This document shows, one piece after another, positions 1 through 10,258 of a DNA stretch of 40,949 nucleotides. The notes under the pieces are model-generated. The model had not been told where the DNA came from and did no database searches. It was given only the letters and a program-made list of their open reading frames with translations. The translations under genes and the position numbers were made by a program. This stretch comes from Triparma columacea. Lineage: Eukaryota; Sar; Bolidophyceae; Parmales; Triparmaceae. Location: positions 7,077 through 48,025 of the forward strand of contig BRYA01000285.1 in the NCBI GenBank assembly GCA_030267965.1, given 5' to 3'. Each line of letters starts with the position of its first letter. The first letter of the stretch is position 1.

Positions 1-968
1 TTCTGTGTAGCATATCAAGGGTCTCCCCCCCTACAACCCCCTGAAACGAACTTACCTCGGTCTCGTCCAGCGTCCTCTTGAGAGCTTTTAGATTTAGCGA
101 CTGCGAAGGGGACAACATTGTTGCAAAAGTGAGAATAAATTACAAAGTTTCAACGCGCCCTCCCGCGACTCTCCCGCTCTCCCCTAGAGTATTAAAATGT
201 ATTTTTCTTATCCGGCTCTAAACGCACAACTCACCTCGTCCGGCGTCCTCGTGAGACATTTCAAATGCTGCAGAGGAAACGATAAAGAGGGGAAAAGTGA
301 GCAAATGTGGCAAACTTCATCTTGTCCTCCCGCAAATCTCCCGCCCTCTCCTTAAGTATAAAAATGTTCTTTTCCTCCTCGAGCTCTCGACGCTCACTCA
401 CCTCGTCTGGCGTCCCCATGATCATTCTCAGATTCTGCGGGTGTGGAAATGTTGATGTTTTTTTAGCGTTTTGGAATCATTTCAATAGGCTTCCCAACGA
501 CCACTCTATTTTCACTCCTTCCCATCTCACCCCCTACACGATCTCACCTCGTCCGACGTCTCCATGTAGCCTATCAGTATCAGCAGTTGCCCCAAGGTTG
601 ACAGCATCGTCATTTGCAGACTTGACGACATCAGCTGCAGCCTCGGCAGCAATGTCACGGTGTTCCACCGCCTCGACGTCAACGACATCGTCAACAGCAT
701 GCCCGACAATAGCAGACTGATCAGCAGCTACATCAGCGGCTGCCTTAACGAGGACAGCAAGTTCAGTTACAGCACTAACAATATCAGCAGCTGTGCCATC
801 GTGCGCAGCGCCCTTGACAAAGGCAACAAGGTCGTTGGCTGCCGATACTGTAGTGGCAAGATCGGAAGTATGTTGAGCTCTTGTTGCCCTTAAGTTGGCC
901 TTCAATCCAGCTATCTCCTTGTCTCTCTGCTTCAGGAGGATGGTGAAATCCTTCTCGCTGTCCGCCAT
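1..968 (-). CDS. Unrecognised coiled-coil/Ala-rich protein with duplicated micro-exons (partial, 3' end outside window)
   Basis: The start is taken at the ATG at 966-968, giving an N-terminus MADSEKDFTILLKQRDKEI that looks like a short charged helix. An in-frame extension upstream (to 1073) is basic and reads as 5'UTR. Exon 1 (548-968) encodes an Ala/Val/Asp-rich stretch without a recognised domain. It is followed by exons at 402-434 (33 nt), 235-267 (33 nt) and 56-100 (45 nt), each ending in a GTGAG or GTAAG donor and preceded by a CAG acceptor, all phase 1. Each exon end encodes a variant of the same motif: HGDVGR, HGDARR, HEDAGR, QEDAGR. A further CAG at 3-5 suggests another exon starting at position 2. 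I do not recognise the family; exon structure is better supported than function. Confidence 0.6.
56..434 (-). repeat. 167-bp tandem exon-plus-intron duplication
   Basis: Exon starts at 434, 267 and 100 are each 167 bases apart. The two introns between them (268-401 and 101-234) are both 134 nt and share diverged blocks: a CCTCCCGC..CTCCCGC..CTC run followed by a TATAAAAATGT-like stretch. The unit therefore duplicated as exon plus intron, adding 11 codons per copy in frame because the intron phase is 1 on both sides. Confidence 0.75.
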
Positions 969-1542
969 ATCTGCCTGCAAAGCGTGAGGGGGGAAATTTG
1001 TTTTCACGACGAAGATGTTGGGTGAGCCGAGACGAATACTATTTGCGCATATGCGTCTCCGCTGCTGCCGCAATATTCTTCTAATTGCTCAGGAGTCGAC
1101 ATCCTCGAGGAAGTTGGGCTAGGCTGTTGTGTCCTCCTTCCTTCCTCCCCCCCCCCCGTATCCTCCCTCCCAACAATCCCTCCTCCGCCCTCGCCTTCTA
1201 TACAACCCTCACCTTATTTCGTCCTTATCCACTCCACTTCAGTGTCTCAAGTCCCTGTTGCAAAGAGTTCTCGAAATGCACCAGCCCTGCTTTAAAGCTC
1301 CCACACAATCACACAGGCGATACAAATACGTAAGGTGTGAAGTAATAAGTAAAGATTAGCAGCAGTGCGAAGAAGAATGTAATTATGACTCGCAAAGCCA
1401 AAAAATTATGCCCCTCCCCTCCCCTTCCCTTTTCTTCACCCTGTGAAGGTTGAGTGTTGAGGTAATTAAGGAATTAATGGAGCCGTTAAGTGATCGACAA
1501 TCGCCTTGAGAATTAATGTTCATTAAAATGTCCGCTCGTCTT
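969..1542. other. Intergenic spacer, no gene seen
   Basis: Lies between the start of the left gene and the 3' end of the phosphoribosyltransferase gene, both on the minus strand. It holds a C-rich run near 1147 and an AT-richer stretch at 1330-1520. The short plus-strand ORFs at 1085-1359 are low-complexity Pro/Leu/Ser translations without codon structure, so I do not call them genes. The promoter of the left gene should lie here. Confidence 0.5.
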
Positions 1543-2340
1543 CTAGTCCCTCCCTTCCGCCACTCCGCTGCACACCTTCGCTAGCTTCTCGTGTTCAACG
1601 ATTGAGTTCCCGTACGCTGCGGCATCCCAAGGGTAGCAGTTCCACTTGTCATCGACATCCTCCCCAGCTAGGTAAATGACATTGGGGGGGAGCACTCCCT
1701 TCTTCTCTTTCCTCTTATTGTGGACGACAGCGACGCAGACTGCAGCCGGTTCGTTACATTTGATAACCTCCTCGACTGCAAATTGGAGGGTGGCCCTAGA
1801 ATCGTCAACCTCGTCGACAATCAATACCTTCTCCCCCCTGACCTTTGATCCAACGTCGCTGTTTTCGTCAAACCACTGAATTTTCTTGACCTCTGGCCTG
1901 GCCGTGTTTGTGCTGTCATCATACAGTTCGAGGGAGATGGCAAGGATGGGTACCTTGAGCTCTGTTCTAAGCATTCTGGCGGGGATGAAGCCACCGCCTC
2001 CAATCGCAATAATAACAGATGGGTCAAACTCTTTGATCCTTGGAACAAGCGAGCATATCGTCTGCAGTTGGTGACGATGAATTGCTGCAGGTTAGAGCCG
2101 ATAATATGTAATAATAACAGCCCTATTGCCTTTCTCTCTATAATCTCTAATACCTAGTACCCTGCTATCACTCCAAATATCTATTATGACATATAAGGGT
2201 TGACTTCTCGAGCTCGACACTTCGTCCAAAGCATCCTTCCGCCTCACCTGGTGGATATCAGAGTAGCTAAAATAGCACTTCCCGTCAACGTCCAATGACT
2301 TCGACGCTTTGTATGCGGGATCCTGTTTTGCGAGGCTCAT
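1543..2340 (-). CDS. Purine (hypoxanthine/xanthine) phosphoribosyltransferase
   Basis: Two exons: 2248-2340 (31 codons from ATG) and 1543-2061, joined in phase 0 across a GTGAG...CTGCAG intron, giving 203 residues. The PRPP-binding motif of type I phosphoribosyltransferases is clear (EKVLIVDEVDDSRATL), as is the N-terminal loop IIAIGGGGFIPARMLRTEL and the late motif DKWNCYPWDAAAYG, which resembles yeast Xpt1-type and related microbial/fungal salvage enzymes. The family transfers phosphoribose from PRPP to a 6-oxopurine base, giving IMP, XMP or GMP in the cytosol. Length suits the family. Substrate preference (xanthine, hypoxanthine or guanine) cannot be read from sequence. It follows the next gene on the same strand with a 187-bp spacer. 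Confidence 0.85.
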
Positions 2341-2527
2341 GTTTGCACAACAACACTTGTGGTGTCAAAGGAGAGTTCCAGTCCAAAAAGTCCCAATTCG
2401 ACAGAAAGGATTTTTTTGATTTTGCCGTTGTTGAATTCGAAACAAAAATGACTTCAGCGGGAGACGACAAAAAAGGAGTTAAAACTCACTCGTTTGTATG
2501 TGTACAACAACTATATTTTTTAGTGCC

Positions 2528-5500
2528 TCACCATTGTCCCATCTGCTTCATCATCTTGTCTTGCTTCGATTCCCCTTTGTCTTTGGGATCTCTCCTCTTC
2601 CCTGCAGGTTGCATGGTGACCCTATCAAATAGATACCTACAAAACTTTGCACCTTCGGGGAGGTCCCCCATGAGTTTTCTCTTCTTGTACTCGTCTCTCT
2701 CGCAGCACAGTGCATAACAACTTCCCTTCAAATCTTCCAGCCTCAACCACGAAACTTCGCTCTCCTGGAAAAGTTCGTTATCCCTATCAACGGCATCTGA
2801 GCCGAACTTTGCCCAGTCAGTGAAACCCATATTTTTCATGTCGTTATATGTGTACATTGTGCAGACTGCGGCAAAGTTGTGGCCAAGGGTGTCAACGCAT
2901 AGGGCCTTCAGCTGGGCGTACATGAGTTTTTTGTGTCCTGACCTTGGATAGATCAAAGGGCCTCTTTCGGACTCAGATACGCTGAACGTTAGTGCCACCT
3001 TGTTCTTGTTGACGTCTGTGATGACCGCCTTTGCTGACTGATAAAACTTGATTGGTGGCACTGGGCCCTTAGCGGCAATGACGTCGAGGCATATCGGGCA
3101 CTTCACGTTGCAGGGGGCGTGGTGGGGGCAGAGCAGGGTGGGAACCCCCTTGGGGGGGGGGAAGGGTGGCACGAGCCTGCGATGAGCGAAGTGGTGCGTT
3201 AAGAAGCGAAGAATTGTTAAGATAAATTATGAGATATGGGTGCGTCTTGCATGGATTATGAACTGTCTTAGCTAACTACCTCCAAGACTTGCTTTGCTGC
3301 TCCCCTTCTTATCATTATCGCCAACGTCCTTGCCCATCGCTTCGCTCCGTCGGCCATCGCTTCGCTCCTCCCTCGCCTCCCTAGCCTCACCTGAAGTTCC
3401 CGTAGAATTCGACGCTGAGAGCCACCTTCTTGTTGTGCTTGTCGATGAACGTCTTCACCTGGCCCTTGCTGTGCCCCATGAGCATGTGCCTCTTGACTTG
3501 TTCAGGGTTGGGGTAAGTTTTGTTGCAGCCGTCAATGGGACAGACGTAAGGGGCGGCGTTGCCTTCGATCTTGTTGAAGGGGTGTCTCTTCCATGGAATG
3601 TCTTTAGGGAAGACTGAAAGCAGGTACTGGTCGGTCATTGGAGTCGCGACTCCAAGTCTTGTCCTCAGTTCGTGCTGCTTCTGGTGCTGCTTGCAGCTCT
3701 GTTGGCTCATGAAAACTTGTCCGCAACCGGGGTGCCCGCATATGAAGCCCTTGACGGTTCTTTGTGGTTGGGCTATGATGTCGTCGGGGACGGGCCTTGG
3801 AAGTTTCTTGAGGATGTGCCCCGACTTGAAGAGATTTTGCATGGTCATTGGCCTCAAGTCAGACTCGCTTCCCCTCCTTATGAGCTTCTTGGGGAAGTTG
3901 GTGTTCATTGCATCGGTTGTTTCGTCATAATCGAGAGAAAGAGTAAAATAATCCCTCAGGGTCATCTTCCTCATCTCGTCAGTAACGTTGAACTGAGAAG
4001 AGAGACTTTCCCCTCCTGAGGATACCTTTGATCTCCTGCTCGCAACCGAAGCTATTGATCCTCCGCCATGCTTGAATGAATCATTAGATGAGACGTTAGA
4101 CAGCATGCTCGCGGTCTCGATTGACATGTCGCTATCCAAATTATACTCGTCGCCGAACTGCGATGAGCGAAGCAAATCGTGAAAAGGGTTAGGACAACTT
4201 GAATGCAGGTACGAGTGCATCATATCATACAATTATTGTCGTCGTCGTCAATGCTGAGATCTCGTCGCTTCGCTCCTCAATCAGCCTCACCTGTGTGCTG
4301 GTGTCATCCCCACGCTGCTCGATCCTGAGCTGCTTCTCGGCGACAAGAACGTTCAGGGTTTTGGATTTTACAGAGGCGGCGTAGGTCTTGCGCTGTTCCT
4401 TCTCTGTCATTGGGTTGGAAATGAACGACCTATCCTCGAGCTTCACTCCCATGTTGATTGGAAGTCGGTGCTCCCTTGAGGTTGCTGGGGGCTCACTTGC
4501 CTTCATTTTCTCAATGACGTGCTTCTTGAACCTCTTGGCATTCTTCTCTTCGTCATCGTCGACTGTCTTGGCCGTCGCTTTGGTGCCACTGGCCCTGTCG
4601 TGGAACCCTAGCTTCCTCAGACCCTCCTCGAATAGCTTGGCCCTCTTGGGATTCGGCAGCATGGCTGACTCGATCTTCTCCCTTCTCGACTCAGAGATTG
4701 GCAGGCGCTTGTTTAGTTTACCCAGGCGGAGGTCCTTGCACAGCTTCCTCCAGTGACGCTCGAGGAAGACAATGAAGTTGAAGCAGAAATTCACAAACGC
4801 AACGTCATCCTCGATGAGCTTCAACTCCTCATCCCTCACTTTGTTGAAAATGTGAAGATAGAGGTCGACCGCTTTCGTCGTTAGACGGAGCTCGCCGTCG
4901 CTGATCAACGGGATTGGGTTGGTAATCTTGAACCCCTTCTCCAGCTCGGCCTGGCTCTGCTCCTTTTTGAGGAAGGTGTCGTTGGCGTAGCTAATCAGGT
5001 GGTGCTCGTGGTGGACCATTTTGACACTGCGAGGATGAGAGTTGGGGTTAGCTTAGCTCATTTCGCTGCGTTTTTAAGCCTTACAAGCCGTATTTTTTTC
5101 TCACCTTTCTGTGTAGCTTGGGGCGTGTTGGCTCTTGACCATATGGTGCAAGTCCTCGTACTGGTGGTGCTTGATGCTGTGGAAGTGCTGGTCGCGATTT
5201 GGGAGGGCCGAAGTGTGCTTTACGAGGTGGTCGTGATCCTGACGATCAACCAAAAGTGAAGTGTGCGGTAAGGTGGAATCGATAATTTCTTGGGTTCTCG
5301 CCCTCTGCCTGGCGTGGGTTTCCTCGTACATGGAGCCATTGGAGGACGTTGGAGAGTAGGGCCCGTCGTCATCTTTCTTATCTTCGTCGGAATGGGCGAA
5401 GGAGAACTTGGCAGAGCGGGAGAGGGAGGACTTTGACATTTTGAGGGGGGGGGGCTTGCCGTTGAGGATCTTCTTCATTGTGGGGGGGGGGGCTGTTGAT

Positions 5501-8500
5501 GATGCTGTTGGCTGCAAGGGATCGGCTCCAAAGAAGGTGTTCACGTTTGCAGATGCAGGTGCAGTTGCAGTTGCAGTTGCAGCAGTACCACCTACAACCG
5601 CCGATGGGTCCGCCTTCTTCACCCTCGTCATTTCCTTCTCGATCTGATACCTCGTCAAGTTGAGGACTTCGCCGAGCTCCATCCCTCCGCCTGCCCTCGC
5701 AGGCTTCTCCAGATCCGGCTTTTTCTCCTTCTTGAAGATGACATCCATCTGAGCCTTGGAGAGAACACCGTTGGCGTACTCTTCGTCAAGGTTGGGCTCC
5801 GGGATCATTTCGTGGGCAGACACGTAGTGGCCGCACTTGCAAACGTTAGGGGATGCGAGCTGTGGGTCGAAGCGGGAACAAAGGACCATGCCGTGCTTGA
5901 CGCACTGACCAAAAGAGATGCAGTCAGCGCAGATAAGTCTGCCGTGGATTGCGCAGGGCTTCTCGTGGCGAGAAGCGAAGCGAAGGAACCGGTAGTAATC
6001 GACCCACCCATCGTTGTGGTGGTCGAAACGTTTGACAAGGGCTCCAGACTCTGACTTGAGGAGCGGACAGCCAGCCGAGTCCCACATATCCTGAAGGGCG
6101 CTAGCAAAGTCCATCCTCGAAACCTGACCGCACGCATCGGGGTCGTACTTTCGGAAGAATTGCTCTCCAGGCTGTTCCTCGGAGGTTGAGGTAGCAATCG
6201 ATGCTCCTGGGTTCAGGGCCAGGGCTTCGAGCTGCGACGGCGACGGCGAGCGAAGCGAGCCGTGGGGGGGTTTAAATGAGTGGGTGGTGTTAAGGGGTGT
6301 CGTCGTCGCTGTGGATCGCGCAGTTGATATGATAAACACATGTGATAGTTTTTCATTATATTTGTAGCTCATTCTCACCTCTTCCTTCATTATGGCGTCC
6401 TCTTTTAGCTTGACAAAGTATTCGCTCTTCTCCGCCATGGTCATGCGTCTCAACTCGCTCGGATTGATTTGGTAAGACTTGGAGCCATAGAAGGTCCTAG
6501 GCAAGAGGGTGTCGAAGGCGTGCTTGGGGAGTGTTGGCGCGAGCCAATCCCAAAACATCTGGATGGACTTGCGTTCGTGGTAAACGACCATCTTAGCAAC
6601 AAACATGAGGGCAAACCGCTGTATCGTGAGCGCTGCCGCGTTCCATGTGATTCTTCGGTGGTTGACGTAGCTTATGGCAAGCCTCCGTCGCACCGCAGAC
6701 TGAACGACCGTTGCACAGGCATGCTCCCACATTGTCACGCGGTAGAGGTGGTCGAAGCGCCTGCGACCTGTGACGAGCGAAGCGAGTTTGACGAGCGAAG
6801 CGAGTGTGACGAGCGAAGCGAGGAGCGTAAGGGGTAAGAATTTGAGCTCTCCTCGTCGCACCCCTGCTCTGCTAATACTCTGCTTTTCTCACCTATCCTC
6901 CCCCTGTAACGCTTCTGGAGGATAAGGGAGGCCCAGATCTCCTTCTTGACCTGTGCTCGTCTTTGGCGCACCCTCAAACGGGTGACAAAACCCTTGGCGT
7001 AACGCTGAAGGGTGAGATGACCCCACTCCTCGTGCTCGTGCTCGTGCCTGACTTCGAGAGTCGACTTGACTGCAAACATGAGCGCTGATGCAACGGCCCG
7101 GAGACCTCCGCGCTGGAGCACGAGGGCGGCTTTCTTCCTTTTGACCTTCTTCCTGGCGAGCAGTCCCCTGGTAAGACGTATCACAAGATTCACCGCATTA
7201 ACTGTGTTCTTCTTGATCTCCTCGACCTGTGACGCGAGTGTGACGAGCGAAGCGAGGAGCGTAAGGGGTAAGAATTTGAGCTCTCCTCGTCGCACCCCTG
7301 CTCTGCTAATGCTCTGCTAATACTCTGCTTTTCTCACCTCCTCCTTCTGAATGTACCTCCGGGCGTTGCACTGAATTCTTATGGCGGCCCGGTGCCTTTT
7401 GAGAGCAAGGCGCTGTTTGAACTTTACTTCCCTAAGACATTGGCTCTTGTACATTCGGTAATTCTTCTGGATCCTTGTTGCAGCGGAATCCCCCTGTGTG
7501 GTAACCTGAACATTGTGTCGCCTGGCTTGAGCGTACTTTCTCAGCTTCTGCTTCCAATTCTTAGGCTTCAAGGGGGATGTGTAGATAGCGGGAGGGTCCA
7601 TCATCTCGGGTCCCATGCCGTGAGGGCGAAGGGGGTGTGTCAGTTGCTGCGATGAGCGAAGCGAAGCGACGAGCGAAGCGACGAGCGAAGCGACGAGCGA
7701 AGCGAGGAGCGTAAGGGGTAAGAATTTGAGCTCTCCTCGTCGCCCCCCTGCTCTGCTACTACTCTGCTTTTCTACATCGTGATTCGCATTTTATTTTGCC
7801 CATTCTCACCTCCTCGATGGTAATGATCTTCTCCTCATCCTTGGTCTTCTTCTCCATTCCAGGGTAGGGCAGGAGCATCTTCTTCGGGGGGTGGCCAAAC
7901 TTGGACACGTAGTGGGCCACACAGAGACCGTGCTCGTTTGGCATTGTAATTCGCTTCTTGCTGGCGTCCGAATCCTTGTGTACCATACAGCATTCCTCCA
8001 AGTGCCATCCGCACTGCCTACAAAGGGCCTTGGTTTCTGGGTTCCTGAACACTTTGTTGTTACAGCTAAGGCCGCGCTCCGCAATGATATGCCTGTTGGG
8101 CTTCCAATCGCAAATGGAGTTCTCGCTGAGGGCCTCGGTCGATGCATCGGTTCCGAAGCCACCAACCAGCTTGGCCTGGTTGGCTACATTCCGCGCTGCC
8201 CTGGCAACGCCAGGAATGCGGAACTTTGGGAGAGTAGGAGGGGGGCGTTTAACCTTCTGAACAAAACATTCGTTACAGAGAGCGAACTCGTTGGGCTGAG
8301 TTTGCGACGAGCGAAGCGAGGAGCGAAGCGAAGCGACGAGCGAAGCGAGGAGCGAAGCGAAGCGACGAGCGAAGCGAGGAGCGAAAGGGGTAAGAACTTG
8401 AGCTCAGCGAGGAGCAAAGGGGCAAGAATTTGAGCTCAGCGAGGAGCAAAGGACAAGAATTTGAGCTCTCCTCGTCGCCCCCCTTTTCTCACCTCCTTAA

Positions 8501-9982
8501 TTTTGACAAGGTGGTCACCATGACTCTTGTTGGGGTCCAAACAGAACTTGGCGTGGTAGTGGCAGAAAGATATCTGCTCCGGGACCTCGGCGCCGAACTC
8601 GTCCTTGTACGTCCTCCAGGGGTGTTGCAGCTTGGCGTTGTTACACATGAAATCCACGCCCTCGTCGTTCTCTCCCCTCCACTTACACCCCATGTGCTTC
8701 ATCTTTTTATTGCCAAGAATGGGATCCTCGGTGTCGTCCAAATTTGTCGATCCGTGCCAATTCATGTCCGAGCTGAAGTCTATCACAGTATGGGCGAGGT
8801 CCCACCTTCGCTCGGCGTCGAAGATCTTCCTAATGAGGATCTTCTTCCTCGTGTGCCCCTCGGCACCGACTGCAGTTTGCTCCCCAAGTCCTTGCTCCTG
8901 CGTGGAACGAAAGTTGGTTGGAAATATACATTTGGGCTGCTCTGCCTCTGCCTCTCTGCCTCTCTGCCTCTACATATAATACAGCTCATTCTCACCTTTG
9001 CCTCTTTTTCTAGTCTGGCCACCTTTTGTCGCATGGTCTCGTACGTCCAGGACCCTTCCTGTCGCATGACGTGCTTGGTTTTGTTAAAATCGTGGAAGTC
9101 CATCGTCGTGTCTCCCATCATTTCTGTGAAGGGTGGCACGGGGGGCGGGGGCGGGGGGCGGGACAGGGGGGTTTGGTTCAGCTTCCAGGTCGGCACACGA
9201 AGTCCCTACACTCGTCCGTAAAGCGCTCTCACCTACGAGGGCCTCGTCGTGGAGACCCTGATCCAGTAGCTCCTTGAGCTCCCTGCACCTCGCGACCTCG
9301 GCCTGCATCCCCTTGACGTCATTAAGCTCAAACATGGCCTCGTTGGCCTCCTTGTAAGCCTTGGTGAAGGGAACAAGAGCCAAGAGAGTCTTGGCCATTG
9401 AGGTCTCAACCATAGTGGAGGTGACCTGCAGAGGGGGAGGGGAGAGCAGGGTGGGTGAGACGACGAATCAAAAAGAGTGACGCCGAGCGGCGAGCGAAGC
9501 GAGCCGCGGGAAGGATGGGGTGGCGAGCGAAGCGAGCCGCAGGAAGGATGGGCTGGTGATCTTCACTCATCTACCCGTCGATGATACCTCCAATGTATTA
9601 TATATATTATATATATATCTCAGCAGCCAACCAAACATTTTCCTGTCAGCTTCTCCTATGTTTCCTTATAGATGATTCTCACCTCCTCATCCTCCGCCTC
9701 GGAGTCTGCGAGGAGTGAATGGAGTGCGAAGAGCGATGCAGGTTAGCACAAAGTGAGAGAGGGTTGAGATGCGCACTCGTGGATAATGGAGAGTAAAGAA
9801 AGGGAAAGGAAGGTCGTAATGGCTACTAATGGTGCTGCATGAGCCAACACTCCCTCATTCAGTTGGGGTAGCAGCAGCAGGAACTCACCAGTTACCCACT
9901 CGTAGCTTGAGGCGCTTGAGCCCGAGGATGAGCCATCTTCCTCTGCCGCCGTGGCAGCGGAACGACGGTCAACCTTGACCAT
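2528..9982 (-). CDS. Large IQ-motif / EF-hand / multi-zinc-finger protein (1,879 aa)
   Basis: I assembled 13 exons: 9889-9982, 9683-9705, 9233-9425, 8996-9123, 8493-8897, 7810-8295, 7338-7646, 6893-7226, 6379-6767, 5105-6231, 4291-5026, 3391-4157, 2528-3176. They sum to 5,640 nt and every junction keeps frame. Order of parts: acidic/Ser N-terminus (1-40); helical segment (40-146); Cys/His-rich region, probably zinc-binding (about 150-440, e.g. FCHYHAKFC, CNECF, CRQCGWHLEECC); six to eight IQ-like calmodulin-binding motifs (about 480-720, e.g. ATRIQKNYRMYK, ALTIQRFALMFVAK); an EF-hand pair (about 810-875, loops DPDACGQVSRMDF and DHHNDGWVDYYRF); a B-box-like Cys/His cluster (about 880-930); a coil-rich part; two C2H2 fingers (about 1547 and 1613); a C-terminal Cys-containing domain. 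It looks like a calcium-responsive scaffold. I do not know a named orthologue, and fusion of two genes cannot be excluded. Confidence 0.75.
3177..3390 (-). mobile_element. Introner-like intron with inverted GCGAAGC ends
   Basis: The intron starts GTGAGGCTAGGGAGGCGAGG, then has GGAGCGAAGCGATGG, and ends ACTTCGCTCATCGCAG. The 5' block GAGCGAAGCGA and the 3' block TTCGCTC are inverted relative to one another. The next intron of the same gene (4158-4290) has the same layout (GAGGAGCGAAGCGACGAG near the donor, GCTTCGCTCATCGCAG at the acceptor) with an unrelated middle. This resembles terminal inverted repeats of a small DNA-transposon-like element. Confidence 0.6.
6768..8492 (-). mobile_element. 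Introner-like family A in four consecutive introns
   Basis: Introns 6768-6892, 7227-7337, 7647-7809 and 8296-8492 of the IQ/EF-hand gene carry one related sequence. In gene orientation it reads roughly GTGAGAAAAG(CAGAG..), a GGGG(T/G)GCGACGAGGAGAGCTC core, AAATTCTTACCCCTT, GCTCCTCGCTTCGCTCGTC repeated one to several times, and a CAG acceptor. In the first three the CAG lies immediately after the repeats; in 8296-8492 about 10 bases of other sequence intervene. Copies differ mainly in the number of CGAGCGAAGC units and in an internal duplication in 8296-8492. Each copy runs almost from splice site to splice site, so the element supplies the intron. Confidence 0.85.
9485..9660 (-). repeat. ~165-bp element inside IQ/EF-hand intron 2, second copy at 12155-12325
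   Basis: The stretch with two GGCGAGCGAAGCGAGCCGC units, GGAAGGATGGG, TCATCTACCCGTCGATGATA, a TATATAT tract and CAGCCAACCAAACATTTTCC recurs almost unchanged within intron 2 of ELP6. Both host genes are on the minus strand and both copies have the same orientation, so the element sits in introns of two unrelated genes. Confidence 0.85.
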
Positions 9983-10254
9983 TACGGAGGCCTAGCTTGG
10001 GCTTGCCTTGGGACTAGGGTTCGAAAGGGTGCACAGCAACAGAAAGAGGGGAGGATGGACGGATTATAAGTCAGCGGGTGCGCAAGGAAGGGTTATTAGG
10101 GAGTAGGTGTAAGAGGGGAGGGGTGGGGGGGGGGGAGGGGAGGTAGGGGAGGTTGTTCTTTTAGCAGCTTTGTCCGAAAAAAGCTCAGACTCCAGACTTT
10201 GTCTGTCCCCACAAAAGCACAAAGTGAGGGAACAATGCATTCATTTTCTTTGGA
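9983..10254. promoter_or_regulatory. Divergent promoter region, IQ/EF-hand gene and eIF4E
   Basis: Only 272 bp separate two start codons on opposite strands, so both promoters must share this spacer. It holds a G-rich tract at about 10113-10155 and AAAGCACAAAGTGAGGGAAC just before the eIF4E start region. No TATA box is obvious. Confidence 0.45.
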
Positions 10255-10258
10255 ATGA
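10235..10258 (+). promoter_or_regulatory. Upstream ORF overlapping the eIF4E start codon
   Basis: An ATG at 10235-10237 opens a seven-codon reading frame (MHSFSLE) that ends in TGA at 10256-10258. This stop overlaps the eIF4E ATG at 10255-10257 as ATGA. If transcribed in the leader, it could tune eIF4E translation by reinitiation. The transcript start is not visible, so this is a sequence observation with an inferred role. Confidence 0.4.

Noticed and set aside
1085..1359. Overlapping Pro/Ser/Leu-rich ORFs in the left spacer
   Set aside because: Two frames are equally open and low complexity, as expected from pyrimidine-rich DNA.
5101..5259. Small plus-strand ORFs antisense to the IQ/EF-hand gene (e.g. 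4999-5259, 5408-5647)
   Set aside because: Shadows of well-supported minus-strand exons.
8300..8480. GCGAAGC arrays as a CRISPR array
   Set aside because: Repeats are 10-25 bp with no unique spacers of regular length, in a eukaryotic intron.
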